In this document: positions 1 through 6,638 of the stretch, one piece after another
Layout of the letters: each line of letters opens with the position of its first letter
Position numbering within the stretch: the stretch's first letter is position 1
Assembly (NCBI GenBank): GCA_046704825.1
Contig: JBJKRE010000298.1
Coordinates: forward strand, 1-22,689
DNA length: 22,689 nucleotides
Direction of reading: 5' to 3'
Source of the DNA: CAVRTJ01 sp046704825
GTDB taxonomy: Bacteria > Acidobacteriota > UBA4820 > DSQY01
Made by a program: the position numbers and the translations under genes
The notes under the pieces: model-generated
What the model was told of the DNA's origin: nothing
The model's database searches: none
Seen by the model: only the letters and a program-made list of their open reading frames with translations

Positions 1-1010
1 CTGCCGAGCACTTCGTGTGCAGCCTTGAACCCGTCCAGGTCCCGCTCCAGGGTCGACAGCAGTTCGAGGACCTGTCTGGCGTTGCGTTCCACCGCCGCGG
101 CCTTGAGTCCCATGGCGACCGTCTTCAGGTAGGCGGACATGGTGCCGGGCGAGAGCGGAAGCACCGATTTTTCGAAGGCGTAGCGCCAAAGGTCCTCGTC
201 CTCGGTTCCCCTCGCCACGAAGGCCTCGTAGTAGAGGGACTCGGCGGGCAGGTACATGAGCGCGAGGGGCAGGGTGCCCTCGCCGGGCCGGACGTAGAGC
301 CTGGCGATCTCCTCGATCTTCTTCTTCACGTTGCGTACGAAATCCTTCCGGGCCTTCTCCTTCTCTTCGTCCGGCGCGTCGAGGAAGCGCTGGTAGTCCT
401 CAACTGGGAACTTGGCGTCCACCGGCAGCAGCCCCCTGTCCAGACGGATCATGGCGTCGACCTTGCGGCCGTCGCTGTACCCGTACTGGTAGACCACCCG
501 GTCTCTTGGCAGGATGTCGCCCAGCAGCGTCTCCAGGCCCAGCTCACCGAGTTCGCCTCGAGTCTTCGGCGCCTTCAGCAGCCGCTGGAGCGACTCGATG
601 TCCTTGCCGAGTTCCACCATGCGGAGTGAGGCCTGGTGGACCATTCCGATCTACTCGGTGACCTGGCCGTGGGTGGCGTGGGTGCCCTCCATGTGCTTTT
701 GCAGGATGGTCGTCTGACCCTGCATGGACGTGGTCTGACGGGCGAGTTGATCCCTGAGCGCCGCCTCCTGGGCGGCGAGCCGCTCCTGGAGGAGCCTGTG
801 GGTTTCTGCGAGCTGCCGGCTGACGACGGCCTGCGCGTCGGCGCTCCGACCGGCGAGCTGCTCCACGCGGTACGAGAGTTCTTCCTTCAGCCGGTCGGCG
901 TCCGCGCGGGACTGGACGGACCTGCCCAGGCGGACGAGAACGACGACGAGCGCGCCTGCGAGGAAGGCCAGGGCGACGGCCAGGACGAGCAGGAGGACCG
1001 GCTGGTTCAT
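1..1010 (-). pseudogene. rmuC: RmuC-family DNA recombination protein, interrupted by an in-frame TAG and cut by the window edge
   Basis: RmuC proteins limit inversions and rearrangements and carry a PD-(D/E)XK-like nuclease core behind a membrane anchor and a coiled coil. The first 119 codons (1010 down to 654) give one N-terminal transmembrane helix (residues about 5-28) and an Ala/Gln/Arg-rich coiled coil. A TAG at 653-651 then ends the frame, but the same frame is open from 650 to the edge and has clear RmuC signatures: ELGKDIESLQ, LLKAPKTRGE, VDAKFPVEDYQ, EGTLPLALMYLPAESLYYE and LSPGTMSAYLKTVAMGL. A single nonsense change (for example CAG to TAG) in one gene is the simplest reading. An ATG lies 6 nt after the stop, without a convincing ribosome site. 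The start overlaps cvpA (ATGA). TAG ends several intact genes here, so recoding is unlikely; a sequencing error is possible. Confidence 0.85.
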
Positions 1011-1543
1011 GCGACGTCTCCTTTCGCCGCCGTACGTCCGTCCGGCGGTGGGATTGGCGGCGGGGGAGCGGGCGGACGAGGTTCAGCCTCCGGGAGAAGC
1101 GCCCTCAGGCCAAAGGCCCAGCCGGACATGAGCCGCACCACGGGGCCCCGTGCCACGGATTCGTGCAGGGACGGGGAGAGCGAAGCGGACATGCGGAGCA
1201 GGCCGCCCGCCAGGTACAGTGCGAAGAGGAATCCGAGAACGGCACCGAGCACCCGGTTGAGGCATCCCAGGCCTGCCGCCTTCACCAGCTTGTTGATCAT
1301 GATACCGGCGAAGACCGCCGCGGTCAGGATGAGGAGAAAGCCGGCCACCGCGGCCGCGGGCCCCCGCGCGTTCTGCGGTAGAAAGGTCAGCAGGTCGCCG
1401 ATGCGCGAAGCCACGTACCCTGCGTAGAGGTATCCCAGAAACAGGCCGGCGAGCCCGAAGGCGAGGCGCACGGCGCCCTTGAAGAGCCCCTCGAGGACCA
1501 GGGCAGCGGTCACGGCCAGAAGAAGGTAATCCCAGATGGTCAT
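1007..1543 (-). CDS. cvpA: CvpA family membrane protein
   Basis: A 178-aa integral membrane protein with the CvpA (colicin V production) pattern: four hydrophobic segments within residues 1-120, the motif LEGLFKGAVRLAFGLAGLF after the first helix, and the helix pair around GIMINKLVKAAGLGCLNRVLGAVLGF. A Pro-rich tail (PPAPPPPIPPP) follows from about residue 155. The family affects envelope homeostasis and colicin V export in E. coli; its molecular action is not settled. The start is supported by a GGGGGGAGG ribosome site a few bases upstream. Its stop overlaps the rmuC start by 4 nt and the crotonase gene ends 54 nt upstream, so the three genes probably form one transcript. Confidence 0.85.
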   Translation of the reverse strand: MTIWDYLLLAVTAALVLEGLFKGAVRLAFGLAGLFLGYLYAGYVASRIGDLLTFLPQNARGPAAAVAGFLLILTAAVFAGIMINKLVKAAGLGCLNRVLGAVLGFLFALYLAGGLLRMSASLSPSLHESVARGPVVRLMSGWAFGLRALLPEAEPRPPAPPPPIPPPDGRTAAKGDVA

Positions 1544-1597
1544 TCGGCCACGCCTCCCCCCTTGTCGGCCGCCGTTTCAGCACCCGCGGTTGCACGC

Positions 1598-2320
1598 TCA
1601 AAGGGTATCATGGAGCCTCCCGTGCGTCACGCCGGTCAGGCGTTCCAGCCGGAGGGCGGCGCCAACCGGACAAGAGGTCCAGCGCCTCATGGCCTTGAGG
1701 GCAGAAAGGTCCAGGGCGGCCGAGCGGCGTGCCCTCGCGGCGGCCCGCGCCGCGGGCTCGGGGGCGATCTCCTCGATCCACCCGGCGTCGAGCGCCGCCT
1801 TCGCTTCCAGGACGGCTCCCGAAAGCAGGGCCCCGCGACCCCGGCCTGAGCGTCCGGGCAGAGCCGCCGTTCCGCCCCACCCCGTGAAGAAGCCGAGCCT
1901 GGGACCCGGGTGTCCGAAGGTCGCCCTTTTGGCCGCGATTCGGTAGTCACAGGCCAGCGCGAAATCCAGGCCGCCGCCCATGCAGGCGCCCTCCACGCAG
2001 GCAACGAGCCAGAGCGGGCTCTGCCGCATGGCCCCGTAGAGCGTCTGGCCGAGGCGGGCGAAGGTCAGGGCCCGCCACGGCGTCAGGCCGTCGATCTCCC
2101 TGAAGTCCGCCCCCGCTAGGAACGTCGTGGGCGACGCGGCTACGAAGGCCACCCAGCGGAGACCGGGGCGGTTCTCCCAGTCCGAAAGCGATCTGCGGAC
2201 GGCGCAAAGGGCCCTGCGGGTCAGGGTGAAGGGTCTTCGGCCCCCGCCCAGGCGAACCAGCAGGCCGCCCGAGGGCAGAGCTCTCTCTTCCTGTATGACG
2301 ACGGCGTCGGTCACGTTCAT
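1598..2320 (-). CDS. Enoyl-CoA hydratase/isomerase (crotonase) superfamily protein lacking a catalytic glutamate
   Basis: A 240-aa crotonase-fold protein. The oxyanion-hole regions are present: FLAGADFREI (about residues 67-76) and GACMGGGLDFALACDYRIA (about 111-129), followed by the FGHP...GWGGT segment and a helical C terminus. In true enoyl-CoA hydratases two glutamates act (rat Glu144 after GGGC and Glu164 in QPE). Here the first position is Asp119 and the second is Gly139 (HPGP). Hydratase activity is therefore doubtful; isomerase, thioesterase or a non-enzymatic role is possible. The substrate cannot be read from sequence. It is first in the probable operon with cvpA and rmuC. The start has only a weak ribosome site; a TACAAT at 2334-2329 would put transcription almost at the ATG, but no -35 box was found. 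Confidence 0.8.
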   Translation of the reverse strand: MNVTDAVVIQEERALPSGGLLVRLGGGRRPFTLTRRALCAVRRSLSDWENRPGLRWVAFVAASPTTFLAGADFREIDGLTPWRALTFARLGQTLYGAMRQSPLWLVACVEGACMGGGLDFALACDYRIAAKRATFGHPGPRLGFFTGWGGTAALPGRSGRGRGALLSGAVLEAKAALDAGWIEEIAPEPAARAAARARRSAALDLSALKAMRRWTSCPVGAALRLERLTGVTHGRLHDTL

Positions 2321-2486
2321 AATCCGTCATTGTAACAGCAACGAGCGATGACGCGCGGCCGCCGGTCCGCCCGGCCCGACGCAGCATCCGGCGGCGGTGA
2401 AGCGCCGCACCTTTCGACCCTCAATGGCTCTTTCACAGGGCACCGCAGTCGAATCACCCTCCAGCCCAGGCGCACTCCAGGCGGCC

Positions 2487-2515
2487 TTGACAAGGCCCCT
2501 CCGATCCGATATATT
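2487..2515 (+). promoter_or_regulatory. Sigma-70-type promoter of the arsR-feoB operon
   Basis: A consensus -35 TTGACA (2487-2492), a 17-bp spacer and a -10 TATATT (2510-2515) lie 41 bases before the arsR start. The predicted transcription start (about 2521-2523) falls at the edge of the palindrome at 2521-2540, so a bound dimer would block transcription initiation. Confidence 0.85.
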
Positions 2516-2520
2516 GATGC

Positions 2521-2540
2521 ATCTGAGCATATGCTCAGAT
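2521..2540. promoter_or_regulatory. Perfect 20-bp palindrome, probable ArsR/SmtB operator
   Basis: ATCTGAGCATATGCTCAGAT is a perfect palindrome. Its core TGAGCATATGCTCA matches the TGAnCA-n2-TGnTCA style of operator bound by ArsR/SmtB dimers. It lies between the -10 box (ends 2515) and the arsR ribosome site (AGGGGG, 2542-2547), which is the typical place for autorepression. Binding by the adjacent regulator is inferred. Confidence 0.85.
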
Positions 2541-2555
2541 AAGGGGGTAAGCGAG

Positions 2556-2927
2556 ATGAATGCCAGCAAGAAAGAGGAGCCGCCGAAGCAGGACATGAGA
2601 TTTCAGCCCTTCAGCGACAGGACCTATCACGCCATGGCGGAGACGTTCCGGGCGCTTGGAGACCCCACGCGCGCCAGAATCATCCACCTCCTGTCCTTCG
2701 GGGAGAGTCCGGTGAACCAGCTCGCCGATCACCTGTCCGTGACCCCCTCCGCGGTTTCCCACCAGCTCAGAATGCTCAGGCAACTCGGGCTCGTCCGCTT
2801 CCGCAGGGAGGGGCAGTCCGCCATCTACGCGCTCGATGACCCTCACATCGCCATCCTGTTCCAAGAAGCCTACGAACACGTCGAGGATTTTCTCCAGGAA
2901 GGGAAGAAGAGAAGGGAATGGCTATAA
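2556..2927 (+). CDS. ArsR/SmtB-family metal-responsive repressor with an alpha-5 metal site
   Basis: A 123-aa winged-helix regulator. The start at 2556 follows AGGGGG by 8 nt and excludes a longer frame that would run through the promoter. The helix-turn-helix covers residues about 51-80 (VNQLADHLSVTPSAVSHQL), followed by the wing FRREGQSAIYALDD. There is no cysteine, so the Cys-based alpha-3 site for As/Cd/Pb is absent. The C-terminal helix has Asp95-x-His97 and, 11 and 14 residues after His97, His108 and Asp111. That is the spacing of the SmtB/CzrA alpha-5 site (D-x-H...H-x2-E/H), which usually senses Zn, Co or Ni. The gene overlaps feoB by 10 nt and has its own operator, so it most likely represses the whole operon until metal binds. 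The actual inducer is unknown. Confidence 0.9.
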   Translation: MNASKKEEPPKQDMRFQPFSDRTYHAMAETFRALGDPTRARIIHLLSFGESPVNQLADHLSVTPSAVSHQLRMLRQLGLVRFRREGQSAIYALDDPHIAILFQEAYEHVEDFLQEGKKRREWL

Positions 2928-4897
2928 GGAACACGCAATCCTGCCACGGCGCCGGCGGCGCCCCCAGCGTGTCCTCAGCGAAAAAGACGATCTTCCTCGT
3001 GGGAAGCCCGAACGTGGGGAAGAGCGTGCTGTTCAACGCGCTGACGGGTACCTACGCCGTGGTTTCAAACTACCCCGGTACCACGGTGGAAGTAGCCAGA
3101 GGTTCCGTGGATCTCCCGACGGGCTCCTGCGAGATCGTGGACACGCCGGGCATGTATTCGCTGCGTCCCATCACCGACGAGGAGCGGGTCTCGCGGGACA
3201 TCCTCCTGAGAGACCAGGGTCCCATCGTGCACGTGGTGGACGCCAAGAACCTGCCCCGCATGCACCCGCTGACCCTCGAACTGACCATGCTGGGACGCCC
3301 CCTGGTCCTGGTGCTCAACCTCATGGACGAGGCCAGGGAGTCGGGGGTGGCCGTGGACAGCCGCAAGCTATCGGACGCTCTGGGCGTCCCCGTCGTCGAA
3401 ATGGTGGCGACGAGGAAGCAGGGCCTCAGGGAGCTCAAGGAGATACTGGCGGGGGAGGTCGAGCCGCCAAGAGAGGCGCGCGTGGCCTTTCCCGCGAAGA
3501 TCGAGGAGGCGATGGAGTCCCTCAGGGACCGGTTGCCGGAGGAGGCCTGGCGGTTCTGGGCCCTCCACCACCTCGAGAAGGACCCCACGGCCGCCGAGCG
3601 GGCACCGGTGGATCAGGCTCTCGTGGACTACGCGCTCCGGCGCCTGGGCGGCACCTCCGGATCGAGAGCCGTGACCGCCCAGGTGGCCAGGGCCTTCCAC
3701 CTCGCGGCGAAGGACGTGCTCGCCACCTGCTACGGGGACGGCGCCGGCCGCAAAACCAACTGGCGGGAGAAGGCGGACCGCCTGCTGCTGAACCCGTGGA
3801 CGGGCTTCCCCATACTCGGCGTGATCGTTTACCTGGGGCTCTACGAATTCGTGGGTGTATTCGGCGGGGGAACCCTGGTGGACTTCCTGGAGAATACGGT
3901 GTTCGGCCACTACATCGATCCGGTGGTGGAGCACATCTTCGCCACGCTTTTGCCGTGGCTGTGGATCCGGACGCTGTTCGTGGGCGACTACGGCATCATC
4001 ACCCTGGGCGTCCGGTATGCGGTGGCGATCGTCCTGCCCATCGTAGGCACCTTCTTCCTGGCCTTTTCCCTGCTGGAGGATTCGGGCTACCTGCCCCGCC
4101 TGGCCATGATGCTCGACCGGATCTTCAAACGGATCGGGCTGAACGGGCGGGCCGTCATCCCGCTGGTGCTCGGCTTTGGCTGCGACACCATGGCCACCAT
4201 GGTGACGCGTATCCTTGAGACGAAGCGGGAGCGAGTCATCGCCACGTTCCTGCTGGCGCTCAGCATCCCGTGCTCGGCGCAGATCGGCCTCCTGCTGGCG
4301 CTGCTCGCGGGACACCCCAGGGCGCTGGCGCTGTGGGCGCTCATCGTGCTCGGCGTCTTCCTCCTCGCCGGCACCCTGATGGCCAGGCTCCTCCCGGGCG
4401 AGAAGCCCACCTTCTTCATGGAACTCCCGCCGCTCAGGATGCCTTCGCTCAAGAACGTCTGGAGCAAGACGGTCAGCCGCATGGGATGGTACTTCCTGGA
4501 AGTCTTTCCCCTCTTCATCCTGGCGTCCGTCCTGATCTGGGTGGGGCAGATCACCGGGCTCTTCCCGAAGATCGTTAAGGCCATCGTCCCGCTGGTGGAG
4601 GCTCTCGGCCTCCCCGCCAAGACCGCGGTGGTTTTCCTGTTCGGGTTCTTCCGACGGGACTACGGGGCGGCTGGCCTGTACGACCTTCAGCACGCCCACG
4701 CTCTGACCGGTGTCCAGCTTCTGGTGGCGACCGTGACCCTCACTCTGTTCCTCCCGTGCATCGCCCAATTCCTCATCATGCGGAAGGAACGGGGCTGGAA
4801 GGTGACCATTCTGATGTCGGTGGTCATCATGGTCATTGCCTTTGCGGTGGGCTGGGCATTGAACTGGATACTCGTGACGACGGGGGTGACGCTGTGA
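2918..4897 (+). CDS. feoB: FeoB-family ferrous iron transporter
   Basis: A 659-aa inner-membrane Fe(II) transporter with an N-terminal GTPase. G motifs are visible: G1 GSPNVGKS (29-36), G2 PGTT (53-56), G3 DTPG (75-78) and G4 NLMD (134-137). The helical regulatory domain follows to about residue 270, then the membrane domain with gate segments. The usual GFGCNVPA motif is replaced by GFGCDTMAT (Cys422-Asp423) and the second gate is IPCSAQIGLL (Cys452), so this is a divergent FeoB subgroup; Fe(II) is the expected substrate but another divalent metal is possible. No separate feoA or feoC is present; a FeoA domain is fused to the regulator two genes downstream. It overlaps arsR by 10 nt at its start, and its stop overlaps the next start (GTGA). 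Confidence 0.93.
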   Translation: MAIRNTQSCHGAGGAPSVSSAKKTIFLVGSPNVGKSVLFNALTGTYAVVSNYPGTTVEVARGSVDLPTGSCEIVDTPGMYSLRPITDEERVSRDILLRDQGPIVHVVDAKNLPRMHPLTLELTMLGRPLVLVLNLMDEARESGVAVDSRKLSDALGVPVVEMVATRKQGLRELKEILAGEVEPPREARVAFPAKIEEAMESLRDRLPEEAWRFWALHHLEKDPTAAERAPVDQALVDYALRRLGGTSGSRAVTAQVARAFHLAAKDVLATCYGDGAGRKTNWREKADRLLLNPWTGFPILGVIVYLGLYEFVGVFGGGTLVDFLENTVFGHYIDPVVEHIFATLLPWLWIRTLFVGDYGIITLGVRYAVAIVLPIVGTFFLAFSLLEDSGYLPRLAMMLDRIFKRIGLNGRAVIPLVLGFGCDTMATMVTRILETKRERVIATFLLALSIPCSAQIGLLLALLAGHPRALALWALIVLGVFLLAGTLMARLLPGEKPTFFMELPPLRMPSLKNVWSKTVSRMGWYFLEVFPLFILASVLIWVGQITGLFPKIVKAIVPLVEALGLPAKTAVVFLFGFFRRDYGAAGLYDLQHAHALTGVQLLVATVTLTLFLPCIAQFLIMRKERGWKVTILMSVVIMVIAFAVGWALNWILVTTGVTL

Positions 4898-5094
4898 TCA
4901 CCTGCGCCATGTGCCGCAAGAAGTATGACGAAGACCAGACAAGCGGAGCCTGCGCGAGCTGCACGCTCCTCATGCACGGTTGCGGCAAGGTGAGGTGCCC
5001 GCACTGCGGTTACGAAAACCAGCGTCCCTTAAAGGACGCGCTCGGGCAGATGAAATCCCGGTGGAAGGAGATCCTGCATGGTTCACGGCACTGA
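4894..5094 (+). CDS. Small Cys-rich zinc-ribbon-like protein of the feo operon
   Basis: A 66-aa protein starting at GTG 4894, which overlaps the feoB stop by 4 nt and is the only start that fits between the genes. It has seven cysteines: C4-x2-C7, C20-x2-C23, C30 (in HGC) and C35-x2-C38 (in RCPHCGYE). The tail after residue 42 is basic and helical (about KDALGQMKSRWKEIL). There is no signal peptide or membrane helix, so it is cytosolic. The knuckle pairs suggest a zinc ribbon or rubredoxin-like metal site. I do not recognise a named family; it is not like FeoC, which is a winged helix. A role beside FeoB, such as handling Fe(II) or sensing metal or redox state, is inferred from position alone. 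Confidence 0.75.
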   Translation: MITCAMCRKKYDEDQTSGACASCTLLMHGCGKVRCPHCGYENQRPLKDALGQMKSRWKEILHGSRH

Positions 5095-5716
5095 CATATC
5101 CGAAGCCGAACAGGAGGTGCTCGAGCTTCTATGGCAGCACCAGGTCGAGGACCTCGGCCTGCCCGACGGAGCGCTCGACGAGGTGGAGCGCCTGGGGCTG
5201 GCGGCGAAGGGCTGGGTGGACGGGGACGGACTGACGCTGTCCCCCGAAGGCCTGGCCGTAGCCAGGCGCGCCATCCGCCGCCACAGGCTGGCCGAGCGAC
5301 TGCTGGCGGACCTCATGGGCGTCGGCCAGGAGAGCATGGAGGCCCAGGCCTGCGTGCTCGAGCACTCGCTGATCGAGGGGCTCGCGGAGAAGGTCTGCAC
5401 CTTCCTCGGCCACCCCAAGGTCTGCCCCCACGGACAGCCCATCCCCGAGGGGGCCTGCTGCAAGCGCGCGAGCCGCACCGTCGACCCCGTGATCGCCCAG
5501 CTGAGCGCCCTGTCCGACGGCGAGAGCGGAACCATCGCCTACCTGTCTACGCCGCACGGTTCGGATATGCAGAAGTTTCTGTCCATGGGCATTCACCCGG
5601 GAGACGGCATCAGCCTGGTGCGCAAGACGCCCACCGTCGTGTTCCGCTGCGGGCACTCGCAGTTCGCCGTCGACAGGGACCTCGCCTCGCAGGTCTACGT
5701 CAGGCGAGAGAGTTGA
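5078..5716 (+). CDS. DtxR-like metal-dependent regulator fused to a C-terminal FeoA domain
   Basis: A 212-aa fusion. Residues 69-125 match the DtxR/IdeR dimerisation and metal-binding domain: RRHRLAERLL supplies His69 and Glu73, and MEAQACVLEH supplies Glu88, Cys92, Glu95 and His96, equivalent to DtxR H79/E83 and C102/E105/H106. CPHGQPIPEGACC then adds cysteines 116, 127 and 128 where DtxR has SPFGNPIP. Residues about 141-209 are a FeoA/SH3-like domain (LSDGESGTIAYL, FLSMGIHPGDGISLV). The N-terminal segment before residue 68 is shorter than a normal DtxR winged helix and its recognition helix is hard to see, so DNA binding is uncertain. The start has a GGAAGGAGAT ribosome site 6 nt upstream and overlaps the previous gene by 17 nt. 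This is the only FeoA domain in the operon. Confidence 0.85.
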   Translation: MVHGTDISEAEQEVLELLWQHQVEDLGLPDGALDEVERLGLAAKGWVDGDGLTLSPEGLAVARRAIRRHRLAERLLADLMGVGQESMEAQACVLEHSLIEGLAEKVCTFLGHPKVCPHGQPIPEGACCKRASRTVDPVIAQLSALSDGESGTIAYLSTPHGSDMQKFLSMGIHPGDGISLVRKTPTVVFRCGHSQFAVDRDLASQVYVRRES

Positions 5717-5744
5717 TAAAATCCGGCCGGCGGCCGGATTTTAT
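5716..5744 (+). terminator. Rho-independent terminator of the feo operon
   Basis: A perfect 13-bp inverted repeat (ATAAAATCCGGCC, loop GGC, GGCCGGATTTTAT) begins at the last base of the preceding stop codon. The 3' arm ends in a T-rich stretch, and the 5' A-rich arm would let it act in both directions. Confidence 0.85.
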
Positions 5745-5787
5745 GCGGCTTCTTCCAAGCCGGCTTTCAAGGCTGAAGGGTCCATTT

Positions 5788-5823
5788 GGGATTTTGGATT
5801 TAAAAGACAGCTGGGGACGGGCC
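5788..5823 (+). repeat. Direct repeat copy 1 (GGGATT..GGATTTAAA..GGGACGGGCC)
   Basis: GGGATT, 2 nt, GGATTTAAA, an extra A, GACAGCT and GGGACGGGCC line up with 5942-5976, with one insertion and a few substitutions. A looser form of the GGATT/GGGATT part recurs at about 20607-20622. Confidence 0.75.
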
Positions 5824-5941
5824 TTCGAAGGTCGCGCACGACTTGATCACTTGAATTAACCACAGAAGCACACAGAGGCCGCAGAGGCCTGCGGCTTTTG
5901 ATTTGAACGGTGAGGATGGGAGTAGGGGAGGAATGCGATCT

Positions 5942-5976
5942 GGGATTGCGGATTTAAAGACGGCTCGGGACGGGCC
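5942..5976 (+). repeat. Direct repeat copy 2
   Basis: Second copy of the 5788-5823 unit, with GACGGCTC in place of GACAGCTG and one A fewer after GGATTTAA. Confidence 0.75.
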
Positions 5977-6309
5977 GCTGTCGCGGCCTTTGCTTGCGGA
6001 GGCCGATTGCCTCTCGCCGAGACGCGAAGATCGCCAAGAGACATAATGGTGGGTGATCCTGCAAACGGCAGACGGCAGGCCTCTGTGACGGGTAGGGTTG
6101 CCCCTGCGAAGCGGCGTCCACCATTTCGCTCGATATCCACCGGTTTTGCCTGGCAGACCTGTTTGGTGGATGCTCGGGCCACCCTGCGGGCATCCTCGCG
6201 TCCTCCCTTTTCATCCTTGATTCGAAGGCCCGGCCCCGGTCGTTCTTATCCACGGGCTTTCGCCCTTAGCCCTTGGGAGACAGCCCCTTCTTCATCGTGT
6301 TCTCACCGC

Positions 6310-6328
6310 CTCACAGCCTCGCTGTGAG
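6310..6328. repeat. 8-bp stem-loop
   Basis: CTCACAGC, loop CTC, GCTGTGAG: a perfect hairpin inside the composite repeat. There is no T-run, so it is not called a terminator. Confidence 0.5.
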
Positions 6329-6374
6329 ATCCCATTGTTCTCTGTGCCCTCTGTGTGCTCTGTGGTTTATTCCG

Positions 6375-6406
6375 GTGATCGAGTGACCCAGTGACCGAGT
6401 GATCGA
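6375..6406 (-). repeat. Octamer array A (four units, TCGATCAC type)
   Basis: Four 8-nt units GTGATCGA, GTGACCCA, GTGACCGA, GTGATCGA. On the minus strand they are the GATCACTS octamers seen at 7713-7760 and 20738-20769. Confidence 0.75.
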
Positions 6407-6581
6407 GTCGCAGGCAGGCCTTCGAAGGCCCCCTTGCCACCGTCCTGCCTCTTCCTTCTTTCCTCTAACCTCTAACCTGTCTGCGAAGCAGCCCCCCGCG
6501 CCTCCGCGGTTGGTGCGCCTCCGGCGCGGTGCAGGGGTGAGGAAGTGAAGGAGTGAAGGGCAAAGCCGTGTGAAGGCCTTC

Positions 6582-6601
6582 GACGGCTCGTCCCAGCCGT
6601 C
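6582..6601. terminator. Possible terminator hairpin after the DUF302 gene
   Basis: GACGGCT, loop of 6, AGCCGTC. It sits 37 bases past the DUF302 stop on the minus strand. The T-rich side (TTTCT) follows on the plus strand, so its use for the minus-strand genes is doubtful. Confidence 0.35.
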
Positions 6602-6638
6602 TTTCTCCTTCCGTCGATCTTCACGCGGGGGCGGAGCG

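Larger units (their letters stand above)
5821..6430. repeat. Composite imperfect inverted repeat with three nested modules
   Basis: Reading inwards from both sides the same modules occur in mirror order. CCTTCGAAGG is at 5822-5831 and, as part of a 14-bp palindrome, at 6417-6430. GATCAC is at 5845-5850 and its complement GTGATC at 6375-6380. TTAACCACAGAAGCACACAGAG (5856-5877) mirrors CTCTGTGTGCTCTGTGGTTTA (6349-6369), differing by one indel and one mismatch. About 470 bases lie between the inner arms, with no transposase. It resembles a non-autonomous or stepwise-assembled repeat element. Confidence 0.65.
5745..6638. other. Gene-free repeat-rich intergenic region
   Basis: About 890 bases without a credible gene. 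Short frames here lack ribosome sites, have no recognisable domains and run through simple repeats. The region holds a direct repeat (5788-5823 and 5942-5976), a nested inverted structure (5821-6430), a CGCGAAGA-like run (about 6012-6045), hairpins at 6135-6171 and 6310-6328, an octamer array (6375-6406), a CTCTAAC repeat (about 6463-6477) and AGTGAAGG repeats (about 6545-6560). Confidence 0.8.

Noticed and set aside
651..653. TAG recoded as an amino acid in this organism
   Set aside because: TAG is the plain stop of the TPR, cytochrome-porin, prmC and deaminase genes in the same window.
2397..2927. A longer ArsR protein starting at 2397
   Set aside because: The extension would translate the promoter and palindrome; the start at 2556 has a good ribosome site and family-like length.
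3368..4768. Long open frame (466 codons) on the minus strand opposite feoB
   Set aside because: Composition is a shadow of GC-rich codon use on the plus strand; no ribosome site or domain, and feoB is unmistakable.
4756..5094. A longer version of the small Cys-rich protein starting at 4756
   Set aside because: The extra part lies inside feoB in another frame; GTG 4894 gives a GTGA overlap and a clean Cys-rich start.
5856..6182. 108-codon minus-strand frame in the repeat region
   Set aside because: It runs through the CACAGAG and CGCGAAGA repeats, with no ribosome site and no domain.
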